From NCBI RefSeq assembly GCF_900302495.1, contig NZ_OMKW01000004.1, forward strand, positions 62,001-126,000: a stretch of 64,000 nt of DNA. The letters run 5' to 3'. This DNA is from Pontivivens insulae. Lineage in GTDB: Bacteria; Pseudomonadota; Alphaproteobacteria; Rhodobacterales; Rhodobacteraceae. This document shows positions 14,166 through 23,204 of the stretch, in pieces (within the stretch, counting starts at the first letter, position 1; the number at the start of each line of letters is the position of its first letter). The position numbers and the translations under genes were made by a program. Under the pieces are notes generated by a model. That model saw nothing but the letters and a program-made list of their open reading frames with translations, did not search any database and was not told the DNA's origin.

Positions 14166-17100
14166 ATGGGCTACAAGTGGAATAGCTTCTCGGTCATCGA
14201 CGAAAAACAAATCGGCGACGGCAATGTGAATGTGGGCGACAGCTTCGTTTACGGTGGCGCACACGCTGAGATGTATGTCTACGACAATGATCGCGGCCTT
14301 GCCGGTGATCGTGGTCGCGGCAACAATGAAAAGGGATCCGACTACCAGCCTGGTTGGATTCACCAGGATGGTGAATGGATCCAAGGCGGCAACATGTATT
14401 GGGAAGGTTACTTCACAATGCGTGGCTCGGACGGCCGCACCTACTACATGATTGAGATCGAGGGCACGTGCCTCGACAACTCTCAGGACTACTTTGCGTT
14501 CTATGGCGCTGTCCCCCCTCAGGGCGTGACGCTGACCGCGCAGTGCTACTATGGTGACTGCGGTTCCCTGTCCTATGCTTGCCTTGATGGCGGCGAAATC
14601 GGCTCCACTCCGGTTTCCCCCGAGGCAGCGAACGACTTCCTTGCTGTGCAGCAGGGTGAAGGTGTTGATGGCGCGGACATCAACATTCTGCTTAATGACG
14701 ACTCCAACACTGGCGAAGCGCTGGTCGTTAAGGAAGTCGACGGTTCCGCTTCCGTCGTTGGCGTCTGGGTTGATCTGGACGACGGCGGCCGCATCATGAT
14801 CGCAGCCGATGGTTCGGTCGACTTCGATGCAGCTGGCGACTTCGACTCGCTGGGCGAAGGTGAGACGGCGACCGTTTCCATCGACTACACCGTCATCAAC
14901 TCTGACGGTCTGGAAGACACTGCAACGCTGACCATCGAAGTCACCGGCGTAAACGATGCGCCTGTAGCTGTTGATCAGGCTGTGCGCACTGACGAAGACT
15001 CTGCTGTTTCTGGTAACGTACTGACCGGCGCATTTGACGTGGATGGCGACGCTGTTTCGCTTGATGGTCTGTCCATTGGCGCAATTGGCGAGGAAATCGC
15101 CGTCACCACCGCAAGCGGATATACCGGCACAATCGTCGTGAACGCGGACGGCACCTTCACCTTCACTCCTGGTCCTGATGCGGACGACATGGAGACGGGT
15201 GAGATCGACACGTTCACCTTCGAGTTCACGGTCAAGTCCCAGAATGGCACGAAGGAAGTCGCGACCACGCGCACAATCGACTTCGAAACGGCTGCAGGCA
15301 CTGCGACCCAGTCTGGTGGCCCAGGCAATCCTGGCAACGACAAGCCTGTCGGCAATGCAGGCGAGAACCCGAATGGTACGGGTCAGGCCGGCAACTCCGG
15401 CGCACAGGGTAATTCCAACGGCTTTGCAATTGATCCGGTTACGACGACCGGCGGCGGCGAGCTGAACGCTGGTGACGTGATCACCACCCAAATCGAGGGT
15501 GTCACGATCTCCGTCTGCGCAAATGGCAAAGGCGGTCGCTATGACGAGGCGATGATCTTCGACTCCGAGTCGCCCACCGGTGGTGACTGGGATCTCGCGA
15601 CCTCCACGCAGGGCAACATCCTCATAATATCCGAGGATGGTCACTCCCACGACCCGGACGACAACGCGAAGGGTGGCGAAATCCACTTCACCTTCGACGA
15701 GCCGACCGATGTCGACAGCCTGACGTTGATCGACAACGAAGAAGGCACTTGGATTGGTTTCTATGACGCGCATTGGAACCAGATCGGCTCCAAGTGGGTC
15801 GGCGGAACCGGTGACAATTCTGTCAACAAGGTTTCCTTCGACGGCGTTAATTCGGACGACGTAAAGCACATGCTTGTCGTTCTGAAAGGCTCGGGCGCGA
15901 TCGATGATCTGGTGATCTCTGACACGGAAGAAGTGCCTGATTACCTCTACGACACGGCGACCGTGACGGTCACCATCGAGGGCGTTTCCGACAACACTGC
16001 GCCGATCGTGGAAGCTCAGACGGCTATCACCGATGAAAACACAACTGTGTTCGGCGATCTGTTGGATGGTGCTACCGATGCGGAAGGCGACGATATTACT
16101 GTTGTCTCCACTGAATTCGGCGCGCCGGGCTCCTACTCTGTCACGACGGATGGCGGCAACACCGGCACTCTGACTGTCACGGCGGACGGAATGTTCTCGT
16201 TCGCGCCGGATGGTGTGGATCTTGACCTCGGCGAGACGGACACGATCACGTTCTCCTTCACGGCCTCCGATGGTGAGTTGACGTCGTCCGCGACTGCGAC
16301 TGTGACCATCACGGGTTTGAATGCGGCACCGACTGTGGCCAACCAAGCGCTTAGCGTGAACGAAGCCAATGCGGCCGGCCTCTCGGCGACGGTTTCCGGT
16401 GGTCTTCTGGATGGTGCGGCTGACGCCGACGGTGATGTGATCTCGCTGGCCTCCGTCGATGTCGGTGCGATTGGTTCCACCGTTTCGGTCACGACGACCA
16501 ACGGCGGTACTGGTGACCTGACGATCAACGCGGACGGCACCTTCACCTTTGTGTCGACCTCCGATGGTCTGAACACTGGCGACGAAGACACGCTGGTCAT
16601 TAACTTCACTGGCGAAAGCTCTGGCGGTACCACTGTACAGTCTGCTTCCGGTCAGGTCGTGATCACGATCAACGGCGTGAATGTCGATCCGGTTGCTGTG
16701 GATGTTGCTGTCTCCGGCAACGAAGCGGACTTCGCAGGCAATGCCTCTGCAATCGAAGGTAACCTGCTCGCGGATGCATTCGATGCAGATGGCGACGCGA
16801 TCAGCGTTGTTGCGACATCGCTCGGCACGGTTGGTGAAACGGTCTCCGTCACCACGATTGGCGGTAACACCGGTGAGCTGACGATCAACGCAGACGGCTC
16901 GTTCTCCTTCCTGTCCACCGACAATTCGCTGGACCTGGGTGAGACTGACACGATCGTATTCACCTACACGGCAGGATCCCCTGACGGTGACGCGACGCGG
17001 ACTGACACGGCTCAAGCCACGATCACGATCAACGGTCTGAATGTTGCACCTACAGTCGAGAACCAGGCGGTCAGCGTTAACGAGGCAAATGATCAAGGCC

Positions 17101-19598
17101 AGCTCGCAGAAGTCTCCGGCTCCCTGCTTGCAGGTGCCGCGGACCTCGACGGCGAAGCAGTCTCTCTGCAGAGCGTCAGCGTTGGTACGATCGGTTCCAC
17201 CGTTGCTGTGACCACGGACGGTGGCAACACCGGCGAACTGACAGTTAACGCGGATGGTACATTCACCTTCGTGTCCACCTCCGACAACCTCGACCTGGGC
17301 GAAACAGACACGCTCACCATCGACTTTGTTGGCGTATCGACCGGTGGTGTCACCGAGCAGACGGCGGGTGCGCAGGCTGTGATCACCATCAATGGTGTGA
17401 ACGTGGCGCCGGTCTCTGTTGGTCAGAGCTATGTGATTTCCGAAGTGAACAACTCCGGCATCAACCCGACAGAAGCCAGCGGCAACTTGCTTGATGGTGC
17501 GACGGATGCAGACGGCGATGCTGTCTCCCTGTCCGGCGTCACTGCAGGCGGCGTTGCTGTCGCAATCGGCGTCGCGACGCTGATCGACACGGCTGAAGGT
17601 GCGCAGGTTGAGCTTCTGGTGCAGGCGAACGGTGACTTCACCGTCACGGCGCTTGATGACAGCATGGACATCGCTGAAAGCGACTCGGTGAGCTTCCAGT
17701 TCACTGTTGAAAGCACTGGCGGCACGACTGTTCAGCAATCGAACACTTCCGAGGTGAACATCAGCATCCTCGGCGTGAACGTGAAGCCTGTGGCCGGTCC
17801 TGTGGCCGTCGCAGTCTCTGAGCAGAACGATCAGGGTGAAGCGTCGAGCGTCACTGGCAACCTGCTTGCCGAGGCGAGCGATGCGGATGGTGACGCGGTC
17901 TCCCTCGCATCCTTCTCGGTCGCGGGTGTCGAAGGCACGTTCGGTGAGGCTATCGCAGTCGACACGGCATCTGGCGGCACCGGTACCCTGGTTGTGAACG
18001 CAGACGGTACGTTTGAGTACACTTCCACCAGCACTGGACTGGATCAGGGTGAGCCAGACTCGTTCGATTTCGACTTCACGGTCCAAAGCTCTGGTGGGTT
18101 CATCACGCAGACGGCGTCCTCTTCGGCAACTGTGAACATCTCTGGCGTGAACGTGGCTCCTGTCGCGATCAACCAGGCGTACACGATTGATGAAGACGCG
18201 ACGGCGGTTGAAGCTCTGCTGGTCGGCGCAACGGATGCTGACGGTGATGCGGTCAGCTTCGTGTCTGCAAATAACGCGGATACGGGCGCTGCATTCAACA
18301 TCACGACGTTGTCCTTCCTGCCGCAGCCGAACCCGGTCACAACGGATGGTGGGTTCAGCGGTACGCTGTTGGTTTCGCCGACCGGAGGCATCACCTTTAT
18401 TCCGGGGCAGGATCTGATCGATGCTCTGAATGACGGTGACACCGACTCGTTCACCTTCAACTACACGGTTGCGTCCAATGGTGGCGTGGTCACGCAGCAG
18501 TCGCAGGCTTCTGCAACGATCACGATCAACGGCATCACCCCGAACCAGGCGCCGATTGCAGAGATGCAGACGGTCACCATATTCGAGGATGAGGTTGCGT
18601 CTGGCGATCTGAGCCTTGTGACTTCGGACGCTGATGGCGACGCGCTGAACTACACGCTGATTGATGGCAATGCGTTCACTGCGGGCCAGCCGATCACGCT
18701 GACCTCCGACACGAATGGTTGGGACGGTGAGCTGACGGTCAACGCAGATGGCACGTATAGCTTCACGCCGGGCGACAGCTTCCTGGGCCTCGACGATGGT
18801 CAGAGCGAAGAAGTCTCCTTCACCTACACTGTCTCGGACGGTGACCTGACGGCGAGCAACACTGTAACCATCACTGTTGATGGTAAGGATGACGATACCG
18901 GTGGTCCGGTCGTTGATCCGGACGATGGTGCTGACGTCAACGTCATCTACCTGTTCAGTGCATCTGCATCGATGTTCACACCGACCTTCGACTGTGACGA
19001 TGATGGAACTGCTGACACGTCCTACTTCTCGGCCGCCGCCAAGGAGGCGAACGAGCTGCAAGCCAACATCGACATGATCTACGGTGGCTTCACCGGTCAG
19101 ACAGTTGACGATGACTACTACAGCTACGGTGACTTCGCGGTTGAAGCGTCGGGGACGGATGGCATGAGCCAGCTTGCTGGCGCAGGTGATCTTGCGGCGG
19201 CACTGCAGACGATCTCGCTGGATACGACCAAAGAAACCCGTATCTACATCTTCACGGACAATGTTGAAGATGCGTTGGCTGCGGACGCTGCTGCGCAGGG
19301 TATCGTGGATGCATTCGCAGCTGCGGGCACTGCCCTGAGCATCGATGGTGTTGCCATCGGTATTCAAGAGACGCTGCAGCTGAGCCAGACGGTCGATGAT
19401 CTCGAGCTGATCGACACCGATGCGCCTGCTGGCGGTATCGGCATCGGTATCGGCGGTGGTCTTGGTGGCGGTGGCCTCGGTATCGGCATCGATTTGACCG
19501 TGACCTCCGACTACGTGGACATCATCGCGCATTGTGATGACGACTACTCTGAAGATGAGACCAACCAGGTCATCGAAGACATCTTCTCGGTCAGCTGA
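14166..19598 (+). CDS. Giant cadherin/VCBS-like repeat surface protein with degenerate vWA-like end
   Basis: An 1810-residue acidic protein. Residues 1-150 form a unique domain rich in Tyr, Trp and Cys. About ten Ig/cadherin-like repeats of some 110-125 residues follow, marked by (V)APV...Q, DADGDAVS, TDGGNTG and NADGTF(T)F, and ending in ITINGVN. After the first two repeats there is a Gly/Asn-rich linker and a separate beta domain (about 425-600). From about 1590 a vWA-like domain begins IYLFSASASM, where the MIDAS DxSxS reads S-A-S-A-S. There is no N-terminal signal peptide. The acidic C-terminus ending IEDIFSVS suits type I secretion, but no transporter is adjacent. Probably a surface or released adhesin; the role is inferred. 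Confidence 0.85.
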   Translation: MGYKWNSFSVIDEKQIGDGNVNVGDSFVYGGAHAEMYVYDNDRGLAGDRGRGNNEKGSDYQPGWIHQDGEWIQGGNMYWEGYFTMRGSDGRTYYMIEIEGTCLDNSQDYFAFYGAVPPQGVTLTAQCYYGDCGSLSYACLDGGEIGSTPVSPEAANDFLAVQQGEGVDGADINILLNDDSNTGEALVVKEVDGSASVVGVWVDLDDGGRIMIAADGSVDFDAAGDFDSLGEGETATVSIDYTVINSDGLEDTATLTIEVTGVNDAPVAVDQAVRTDEDSAVSGNVLTGAFDVDGDAVSLDGLSIGAIGEEIAVTTASGYTGTIVVNADGTFTFTPGPDADDMETGEIDTFTFEFTVKSQNGTKEVATTRTIDFETAAGTATQSGGPGNPGNDKPVGNAGENPNGTGQAGNSGAQGNSNGFAIDPVTTTGGGELNAGDVITTQIEGVTISVCANGKGGRYDEAMIFDSESPTGGDWDLATSTQGNILIISEDGHSHDPDDNAKGGEIHFTFDEPTDVDSLTLIDNEEGTWIGFYDAHWNQIGSKWVGGTGDNSVNKVSFDGVNSDDVKHMLVVLKGSGAIDDLVISDTEEVPDYLYDTATVTVTIEGVSDNTAPIVEAQTAITDENTTVFGDLLDGATDAEGDDITVVSTEFGAPGSYSVTTDGGNTGTLTVTADGMFSFAPDGVDLDLGETDTITFSFTASDGELTSSATATVTITGLNAAPTVANQALSVNEANAAGLSATVSGGLLDGAADADGDVISLASVDVGAIGSTVSVTTTNGGTGDLTINADGTFTFVSTSDGLNTGDEDTLVINFTGESSGGTTVQSASGQVVITINGVNVDPVAVDVAVSGNEADFAGNASAIEGNLLADAFDADGDAISVVATSLGTVGETVSVTTIGGNTGELTINADGSFSFLSTDNSLDLGETDTIVFTYTAGSPDGDATRTDTAQATITINGLNVAPTVENQAVSVNEANDQGQLAEVSGSLLAGAADLDGEAVSLQSVSVGTIGSTVAVTTDGGNTGELTVNADGTFTFVSTSDNLDLGETDTLTIDFVGVSTGGVTEQTAGAQAVITINGVNVAPVSVGQSYVISEVNNSGINPTEASGNLLDGATDADGDAVSLSGVTAGGVAVAIGVATLIDTAEGAQVELLVQANGDFTVTALDDSMDIAESDSVSFQFTVESTGGTTVQQSNTSEVNISILGVNVKPVAGPVAVAVSEQNDQGEASSVTGNLLAEASDADGDAVSLASFSVAGVEGTFGEAIAVDTASGGTGTLVVNADGTFEYTSTSTGLDQGEPDSFDFDFTVQSSGGFITQTASSSATVNISGVNVAPVAINQAYTIDEDATAVEALLVGATDADGDAVSFVSANNADTGAAFNITTLSFLPQPNPVTTDGGFSGTLLVSPTGGITFIPGQDLIDALNDGDTDSFTFNYTVASNGGVVTQQSQASATITINGITPNQAPIAEMQTVTIFEDEVASGDLSLVTSDADGDALNYTLIDGNAFTAGQPITLTSDTNGWDGELTVNADGTYSFTPGDSFLGLDDGQSEEVSFTYTVSDGDLTASNTVTITVDGKDDDTGGPVVDPDDGADVNVIYLFSASASMFTPTFDCDDDGTADTSYFSAAAKEANELQANIDMIYGGFTGQTVDDDYYSYGDFAVEASGTDGMSQLAGAGDLAAALQTISLDTTKETRIYIFTDNVEDALAADAAAQGIVDAFAAAGTALSIDGVAIGIQETLQLSQTVDDLELIDTDAPAGGIGIGIGGGLGGGGLGIGIDLTVTSDYVDIIAHCDDDYSEDETNQVIEDIFSVS
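15990..18890 (+). repeat. Tandem cadherin-like repeats, eight consecutive copies
   Basis: Eight diverged in-frame repeats of about 330-400 bp inside the giant gene. Each encodes AP(V/T)..NQ, an acidic turn with DADGD, a (T)DGGNTG.L strand, NADGTF.F, a D(L)GE(T)DT turn and a closing ITINGVN strand. Two further copies lie upstream (about 14610-14955 and 14960-15290), separated by an inserted domain. Boundaries are approximate. Divergence suggests old duplication rather than recent expansion. Confidence 0.8.
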
Positions 19599-19621
19599 TC
19601 GAAACAGAATCTAAGACAGAA

Positions 19622-19648
19622 GGGGCGCCCATCGGGCGCCCCTTTTTT
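19622..19648 (+). terminator. Rho-independent terminator after the giant gene
   Basis: A perfect 9-bp repeat GGGGCGCCC / GGGCGCCCC with loop ATC, followed by TTTTTT, 23 nt after the stop codon. This is one of the strongest terminators in the window and isolates the giant gene as its own transcription unit from the convergent cluster. Confidence 0.93.
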
Positions 19649-19738
19649 GTATCCGCTGAAAACATCGGGAAAATTTTTGGCAGAAGCTGTTGCAGCACGC
19701 AGTTGCTGCGTGCCGCAAATCTGCCGGTGATGGGAAGC

Positions 19739-20812
19739 CTATCGGCTGAAGAGTACAATCAAACCGATGCCCAATGCGGCGAGCAGAGCTGCAAAGGCAA
19801 TCTTCCATGGGCTGTATGGGCGTTCGCCCGCTACTTGACCCGTCCGTGCGTTGACGACAAAGCGATAGCTCTTCCCCCGGAACTTATAGGCAGCGATCCA
19901 GACGGGAAGAAGGACGTGCTTGAACGTCACGTCAGAAACACGAAGCTGCATATCGTCGATGCGTTGACGATCCCCTCCGATATCCTGACGGATCAATTGC
20001 CTTACGCCATCTTCGATCTGTCTATCGGCTTCAATGCGCGCGCTTGGAAGATCTACGGAATAGCCCTCTGCGCGAAACCCGGCCAGAAATTCGGGCCGAT
20101 ATGGCTCTAGTGCACTGAGATCATATTGAGCGATCTTTCGTGCGTGATTTTCCGGCAGGGTCTTTGAGCCGATCACGAGAAGATCGTCGAAGAAATGGGA
20201 GATATGACCCTTTACGGGGCGCCACTTCACCACCGTCTCCGTCCGCTTGTTGTCGCCACTGCCCACGGTGCGGCGATGCTCTGTCCCGCGCTGACCGCGA
20301 TAGGGCGTCTCTGTTTGCGCGTCGAACGTCCAGTAGGGCATGTAGATGCCCTGGAGCTTCTGGTTGGATCGCGCATACTTCTTTAGCGCATTCGGCGCGA
20401 ACCAAAGACCCTTAAGCCACGTCTTCATCGCGTCGCTGCCATCTTGCTCTGACAGCGTGAAGGGAAGCACTCCGCGTGGTTTGATGTGCCGATGCGTGCC
20501 GGTATCTGTGACAACGGGCGAAGCGCAGAAGGGACATTCGGCCGCGTGTTCATCCGGATTGAACTCAACTTGAGCTCCACATGACGAGCACGAGATGACC
20601 TCCGTCTCTTCTATCGCAGCCTCAGGAACATCACCGGCGGCAGCCTCGGCATAGGGCAGTTCTTCCAGCGCGGAACGATCCCAAGGCGATGGCGGGCCCA
20701 AAGCGTCGGTGGCGCCACAATGATCACATTGCAGGAAGCGTTCGCCGGGCGCGTAGCGAAGATCGGAGCCACAGGTCCCGCAAGGGAACCTGTGCAATTC
20801 TGGTTCTGGCAT
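19739..20812 (-). CDS. Double zinc-ribbon, C-terminally membrane-anchored protein (TFIIB-type Zn-finger family)
   Basis: A 357-residue protein. The N-terminus has two zinc ribbons: CGTCGSDL...CDHCG (residues 11-33) and CSSCGAQV...CPFCAS (about 75-97). The middle is a beta-rich domain with YMPYWTFDAQTETPYRGQ and LLPVWIAAYKFRGKSYRF. A single helix near the end (IAFAALLAALGIGLIVLF) makes it tail-anchored. Such proteins are often mis-named helicase or primosomal because of the zinc ribbon, but no helicase motif is present. In Bacillus a similar zinc-ribbon protein pairs with an SPFH protein. Here it follows the SPFH gene by 8 nt as the last gene of the cluster. Confidence 0.78.
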   Translation of the reverse strand: MPEPELHRFPCGTCGSDLRYAPGERFLQCDHCGATDALGPPSPWDRSALEELPYAEAAAGDVPEAAIEETEVISCSSCGAQVEFNPDEHAAECPFCASPVVTDTGTHRHIKPRGVLPFTLSEQDGSDAMKTWLKGLWFAPNALKKYARSNQKLQGIYMPYWTFDAQTETPYRGQRGTEHRRTVGSGDNKRTETVVKWRPVKGHISHFFDDLLVIGSKTLPENHARKIAQYDLSALEPYRPEFLAGFRAEGYSVDLPSARIEADRQIEDGVRQLIRQDIGGDRQRIDDMQLRVSDVTFKHVLLPVWIAAYKFRGKSYRFVVNARTGQVAGERPYSPWKIAFAALLAALGIGLIVLFSR

Positions 20813-20820
20813 TTGTCAAC

Positions 20821-21948
20821 TTATCCGGCTGGGGGCGGCGGAGGAGGAGGGGGTGGCATTACGGTAAACAATTGAGCCAATTCTGTCACTTCGCCCGCAG
20901 GCTTCCAACCATCCTGCCCGGCGGTCCACACAAGAGTATCGCGGGTCAGACCGCCTTCTTGTGCCATACGGCCAAGGCGCGCCTTTGAAAACGGGCCTTG
21001 GGTCTGACCGTTCTCAGCAATATGCCAAACGTGCTCAACTGGAGGCGGAGGAGGTGCCATTGCCGCGGGCGCTGCTGCGGCTGGTGCGCTGCCCCATGGG
21101 CCCGACTGGGCCATGGACTGTGCCATACCCATGCCCATACCCATCCCAAGTCCGGCACCCATACCGCCACCTGGGTTCTTGGCAGCTTCTGCCATGGCCT
21201 CAGCGGCCTGGAACTGCGTGTAGCGGCCCAGGTCGCCAATGACGCCCATGGAGGTGCGCCGATCCATGGCCTGCTCTACCGCTTCGGGCAGGGAGATGTT
21301 CTCGATCATCAGCATCGGAATTTCGAGGCCGTATTCAGCGATCTCCGGCGCGATCTTCGCGGCGACGAATTTCGACAGATCCTCGGTGTTCGCAGCCATG
21401 TCGAGCACCGGAATACCCGAACCTGCAATCGCGGCAGAGAAGCGTGAAACGATGATATTGCGGATTTGATAGGTGATCTCGGCCGTCGTGAAATCCCCAT
21501 CCGTGCCCACGATCTCCTGAATGAAGCGCGCGGGGTCCACAACGCGGATCGTATATGTTCCGAAGGCGCGCAGACGAACGGGGCCAAACTCCGGGTCACG
21601 GCACATGATCGGGTTCTTTGTGCCCCATTTGAGGTCGGTGAACCGGGTCGTGTTGACGAAGTAGATTTCCGACTTGAACGGGCTCTGGAACCCGTGGTCC
21701 CAGTGCTGGAGGCTCGTCATGATCGGCATGTTGTTGGTTTCGAGCATGTAAAGGCCCGGCGGAAACACGTCTGCCAACTGTCCTTCATGCACGAATACGG
21801 CGGCTTGCCCCTCACGCACGGTCAGCTTGGCGCCATACTTGATCGCGTGGCCTTCCCGCTCGAACCGGGAAACGATGGTGTCGCGGCTGTCATCCGTCCA
21901 ATGGATGACGTCGATCAGCTCGCCGCGCAGAAAATCGAAAATCGGCAT
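20821..21948 (-). CDS. SPFH-domain protein (YdjI/virion-core type) with C-terminal GYF_2 domain
   Basis: A 375-residue protein. The start at 21948 is chosen because AAGGAGG lies 7 nt before it; a longer frame would read through an intergenic hairpin. MPIFDFLRGELIDVIHW and the SPFH-like domain fill residues 1-240. A Gly/Met-rich linker (GMGAGLGMGMGMGM) and an Ala/Pro stretch follow. Then comes a GYF_2-like domain (HIAENGQTQGPFSKA ... TLVWTAGQDGW) at about 305-360. The last residues are nine prolines and AG. SPFH proteins build membrane-associated scaffolds. GYF domains bind proline-rich peptides, so the tail could be its own ligand (inference). Confidence 0.85.
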   Translation of the reverse strand: MPIFDFLRGELIDVIHWTDDSRDTIVSRFEREGHAIKYGAKLTVREGQAAVFVHEGQLADVFPPGLYMLETNNMPIMTSLQHWDHGFQSPFKSEIYFVNTTRFTDLKWGTKNPIMCRDPEFGPVRLRAFGTYTIRVVDPARFIQEIVGTDGDFTTAEITYQIRNIIVSRFSAAIAGSGIPVLDMAANTEDLSKFVAAKIAPEIAEYGLEIPMLMIENISLPEAVEQAMDRRTSMGVIGDLGRYTQFQAAEAMAEAAKNPGGGMGAGLGMGMGMGMAQSMAQSGPWGSAPAAAAPAAMAPPPPPVEHVWHIAENGQTQGPFSKARLGRMAQEGGLTRDTLVWTAGQDGWKPAGEVTELAQLFTVMPPPPPPPPPAG

Positions 21949-21967
21949 GGTTTTGCCTCCTTGAGCT

Positions 21968-22014
21968 GAGGGAGGGGGGCCTCCCTGACCCTCCCCCAAC
22001 ATGCGGGGGAGGGT
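21968..22014 (-). other. Two tandem GC hairpins between telA-like and SPFH genes
   Basis: Two adjacent inverted repeats lie in a 76-nt gap. One is AGGGAGG-GGGG-CCTCCCT (21968-21986). The other is a perfect 10-bp repeat ACCCTCCCCC-AACATGC-GGGGGAGGGT (21988-22014). No T-run follows on either strand. They sit between the TelA stop and the strong ribosome site of the SPFH gene. They may tune expression of the distal genes by partial termination or mRNA stabilisation, or be a dispersed intergenic repeat. Confidence 0.6.
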
Positions 22015-22024
22015 GGGAACATGT

Positions 22025-23200
22025 TCAGATCTGTTCGCCTACCGGCTGAGCAACCGGGGTTGCCTTCGCGGCGGCGAGCGTGTCTTTCAGCTTTTGCTCC
22101 ATCGCCTGAAGCTCGGTCTCTGCTGCGGCACGTTTTGCCTTACCCTCATCGGCAATCTGCAGGGACTCTTCGATTGTGGCGATCAGGCGCTGGTTGGCTT
22201 CCTTCACGGCCTCGATGTCGAAGACGCCGCGCTCCATCTCGGTGCGGATCTCGCGGTTCGCCTCCTGAAGGTTTTCAGCGTTCTGACGCAGAAGCTCGTT
22301 CGTCAGGTCATTTGCTTCGCGGACGACCGTTGCAGCTTCACGTGAGCGATGGATTGCAATGCCCTGAGCAAGCTGGTTCTCCCAAAGCGGGACCGTGTTA
22401 ACGAGGGTTGAATTGATCTTCGTGACGAGGGACTTGTCGTTCTCCTGAACCAGTCTGATCGAAGGCAGGGATTGCATCGTGACCTGACGGGTCAGCTTCA
22501 GGTCGTGGACACGACGCTCCAGATCGTCGCGCGCGGCGCGCAGGTCGCGCAGCTCTTGCGCACGGATCACGCCCTGCTCCTCAGGCGCATCCTGAACTTC
22601 CTGCTCCTTTGCGGGAATGTCGACGGTGTCGAGTTCATTGATCTTCGCCTCACCAGCGGCAATGTACAGCGCCAGTTCGTCATAGAAATCGAGAGTCTTT
22701 TCATAGAGCAGATCGAGGGATTTGATGTCCTTGAGCAGCACTTGCTCATGATCCAGAAGCTCTTCCGAGATGCGGTCAATCTGCCCCTGCACCTCTTCAA
22801 ATTTTGCAGTGAAATCTGCGAGCGGTGCGGCACGCCCCATCAGTTTCTGCCACCAGGTCCGCTCGGCAGAGGGATCCAGTTCAGCAGCGGAAAACCCGCG
22901 CAGGCTGGACACCATATCGCGCAAAGAGTTTCCGGCAGGACCGATATCCTTGTTGCGCACGCCTTGCAGCATTTGCTGGCTGATGACCTGAAGTTCGGAC
23001 TGCGCGCCCGAACCGAAGCGAATGATCGACTGTGTGTCGGTCATGTCGAGTTCCGCCATGCGCTGTTCGATCGCTTCTTTCGGCAGGTTGTCCTGAATGG
23101 CCGGAACCTCTGCCGGGGCGGGTTCTGGCAGCAGAACCTCCGTCACTGCCTCCGCTTCCTTGAGGGCTTGTTCCGCTTTGGCGCGTCGCGTCTCAGACAT
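22025..23200 (-). CDS. telA: TelA/KlaA-family toxic-anion resistance protein
   Basis: A 391-residue soluble, mostly helical protein of the TelA family. Coiled-coil regions dominate, for example around LRDLRAARDDLERRVHDLKL and the C-terminal EANQRLIATIEESLQIADEG. The family core QSLPSIRLVQENDKSLVTKI and VPLWENQLAQGIAI is clearly present. TelA proteins were named for plasmid tellurite resistance, but chromosomal copies are linked to envelope stress and antimicrobial tolerance with no defined activity. The gene starts 4 nt after xpaC, with a GGAG site 8 nt before the ATG, as expected for a two-gene functional unit. Confidence 0.92.
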   Translation of the reverse strand: MSETRRAKAEQALKEAEAVTEVLLPEPAPAEVPAIQDNLPKEAIEQRMAELDMTDTQSIIRFGSGAQSELQVISQQMLQGVRNKDIGPAGNSLRDMVSSLRGFSAAELDPSAERTWWQKLMGRAAPLADFTAKFEEVQGQIDRISEELLDHEQVLLKDIKSLDLLYEKTLDFYDELALYIAAGEAKINELDTVDIPAKEQEVQDAPEEQGVIRAQELRDLRAARDDLERRVHDLKLTRQVTMQSLPSIRLVQENDKSLVTKINSTLVNTVPLWENQLAQGIAIHRSREAATVVREANDLTNELLRQNAENLQEANREIRTEMERGVFDIEAVKEANQRLIATIEESLQIADEGKAKRAAAETELQAMEQKLKDTLAAAKATPVAQPVGEQI

Positions 23201-23204
23201 TCAG

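Noticed and set aside
15990-18890. Regular repeats as a possible CRISPR array or satellite
   Set aside because: Repeats are 330-400 bp, diverged, in frame and coding for cadherin-like domains. There are no short identical repeats with unique spacers.
14127-19532. An uninterrupted 1801-codon reading frame on the minus strand opposite the giant gene
   Set aside because: It is in exact codon register with the sense gene, has no ribosome site or recognisable domain, and its product is a complement of the repeats. It is explained by complete avoidance of TTA, CTA and TCA in the sense strand.
19739-20812. Primosomal protein N' or helicase
   Set aside because: Only zinc ribbons are shared. No Walker or helicase motifs are present, and the protein is tail-anchored in a membrane.
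21949-22002. Longer start for the SPFH gene at 22002
   Set aside because: It would translate an intergenic hairpin. The ATG at 21948 has a perfect AAGGAGG site, and MPIFDFLRG is the natural opening.
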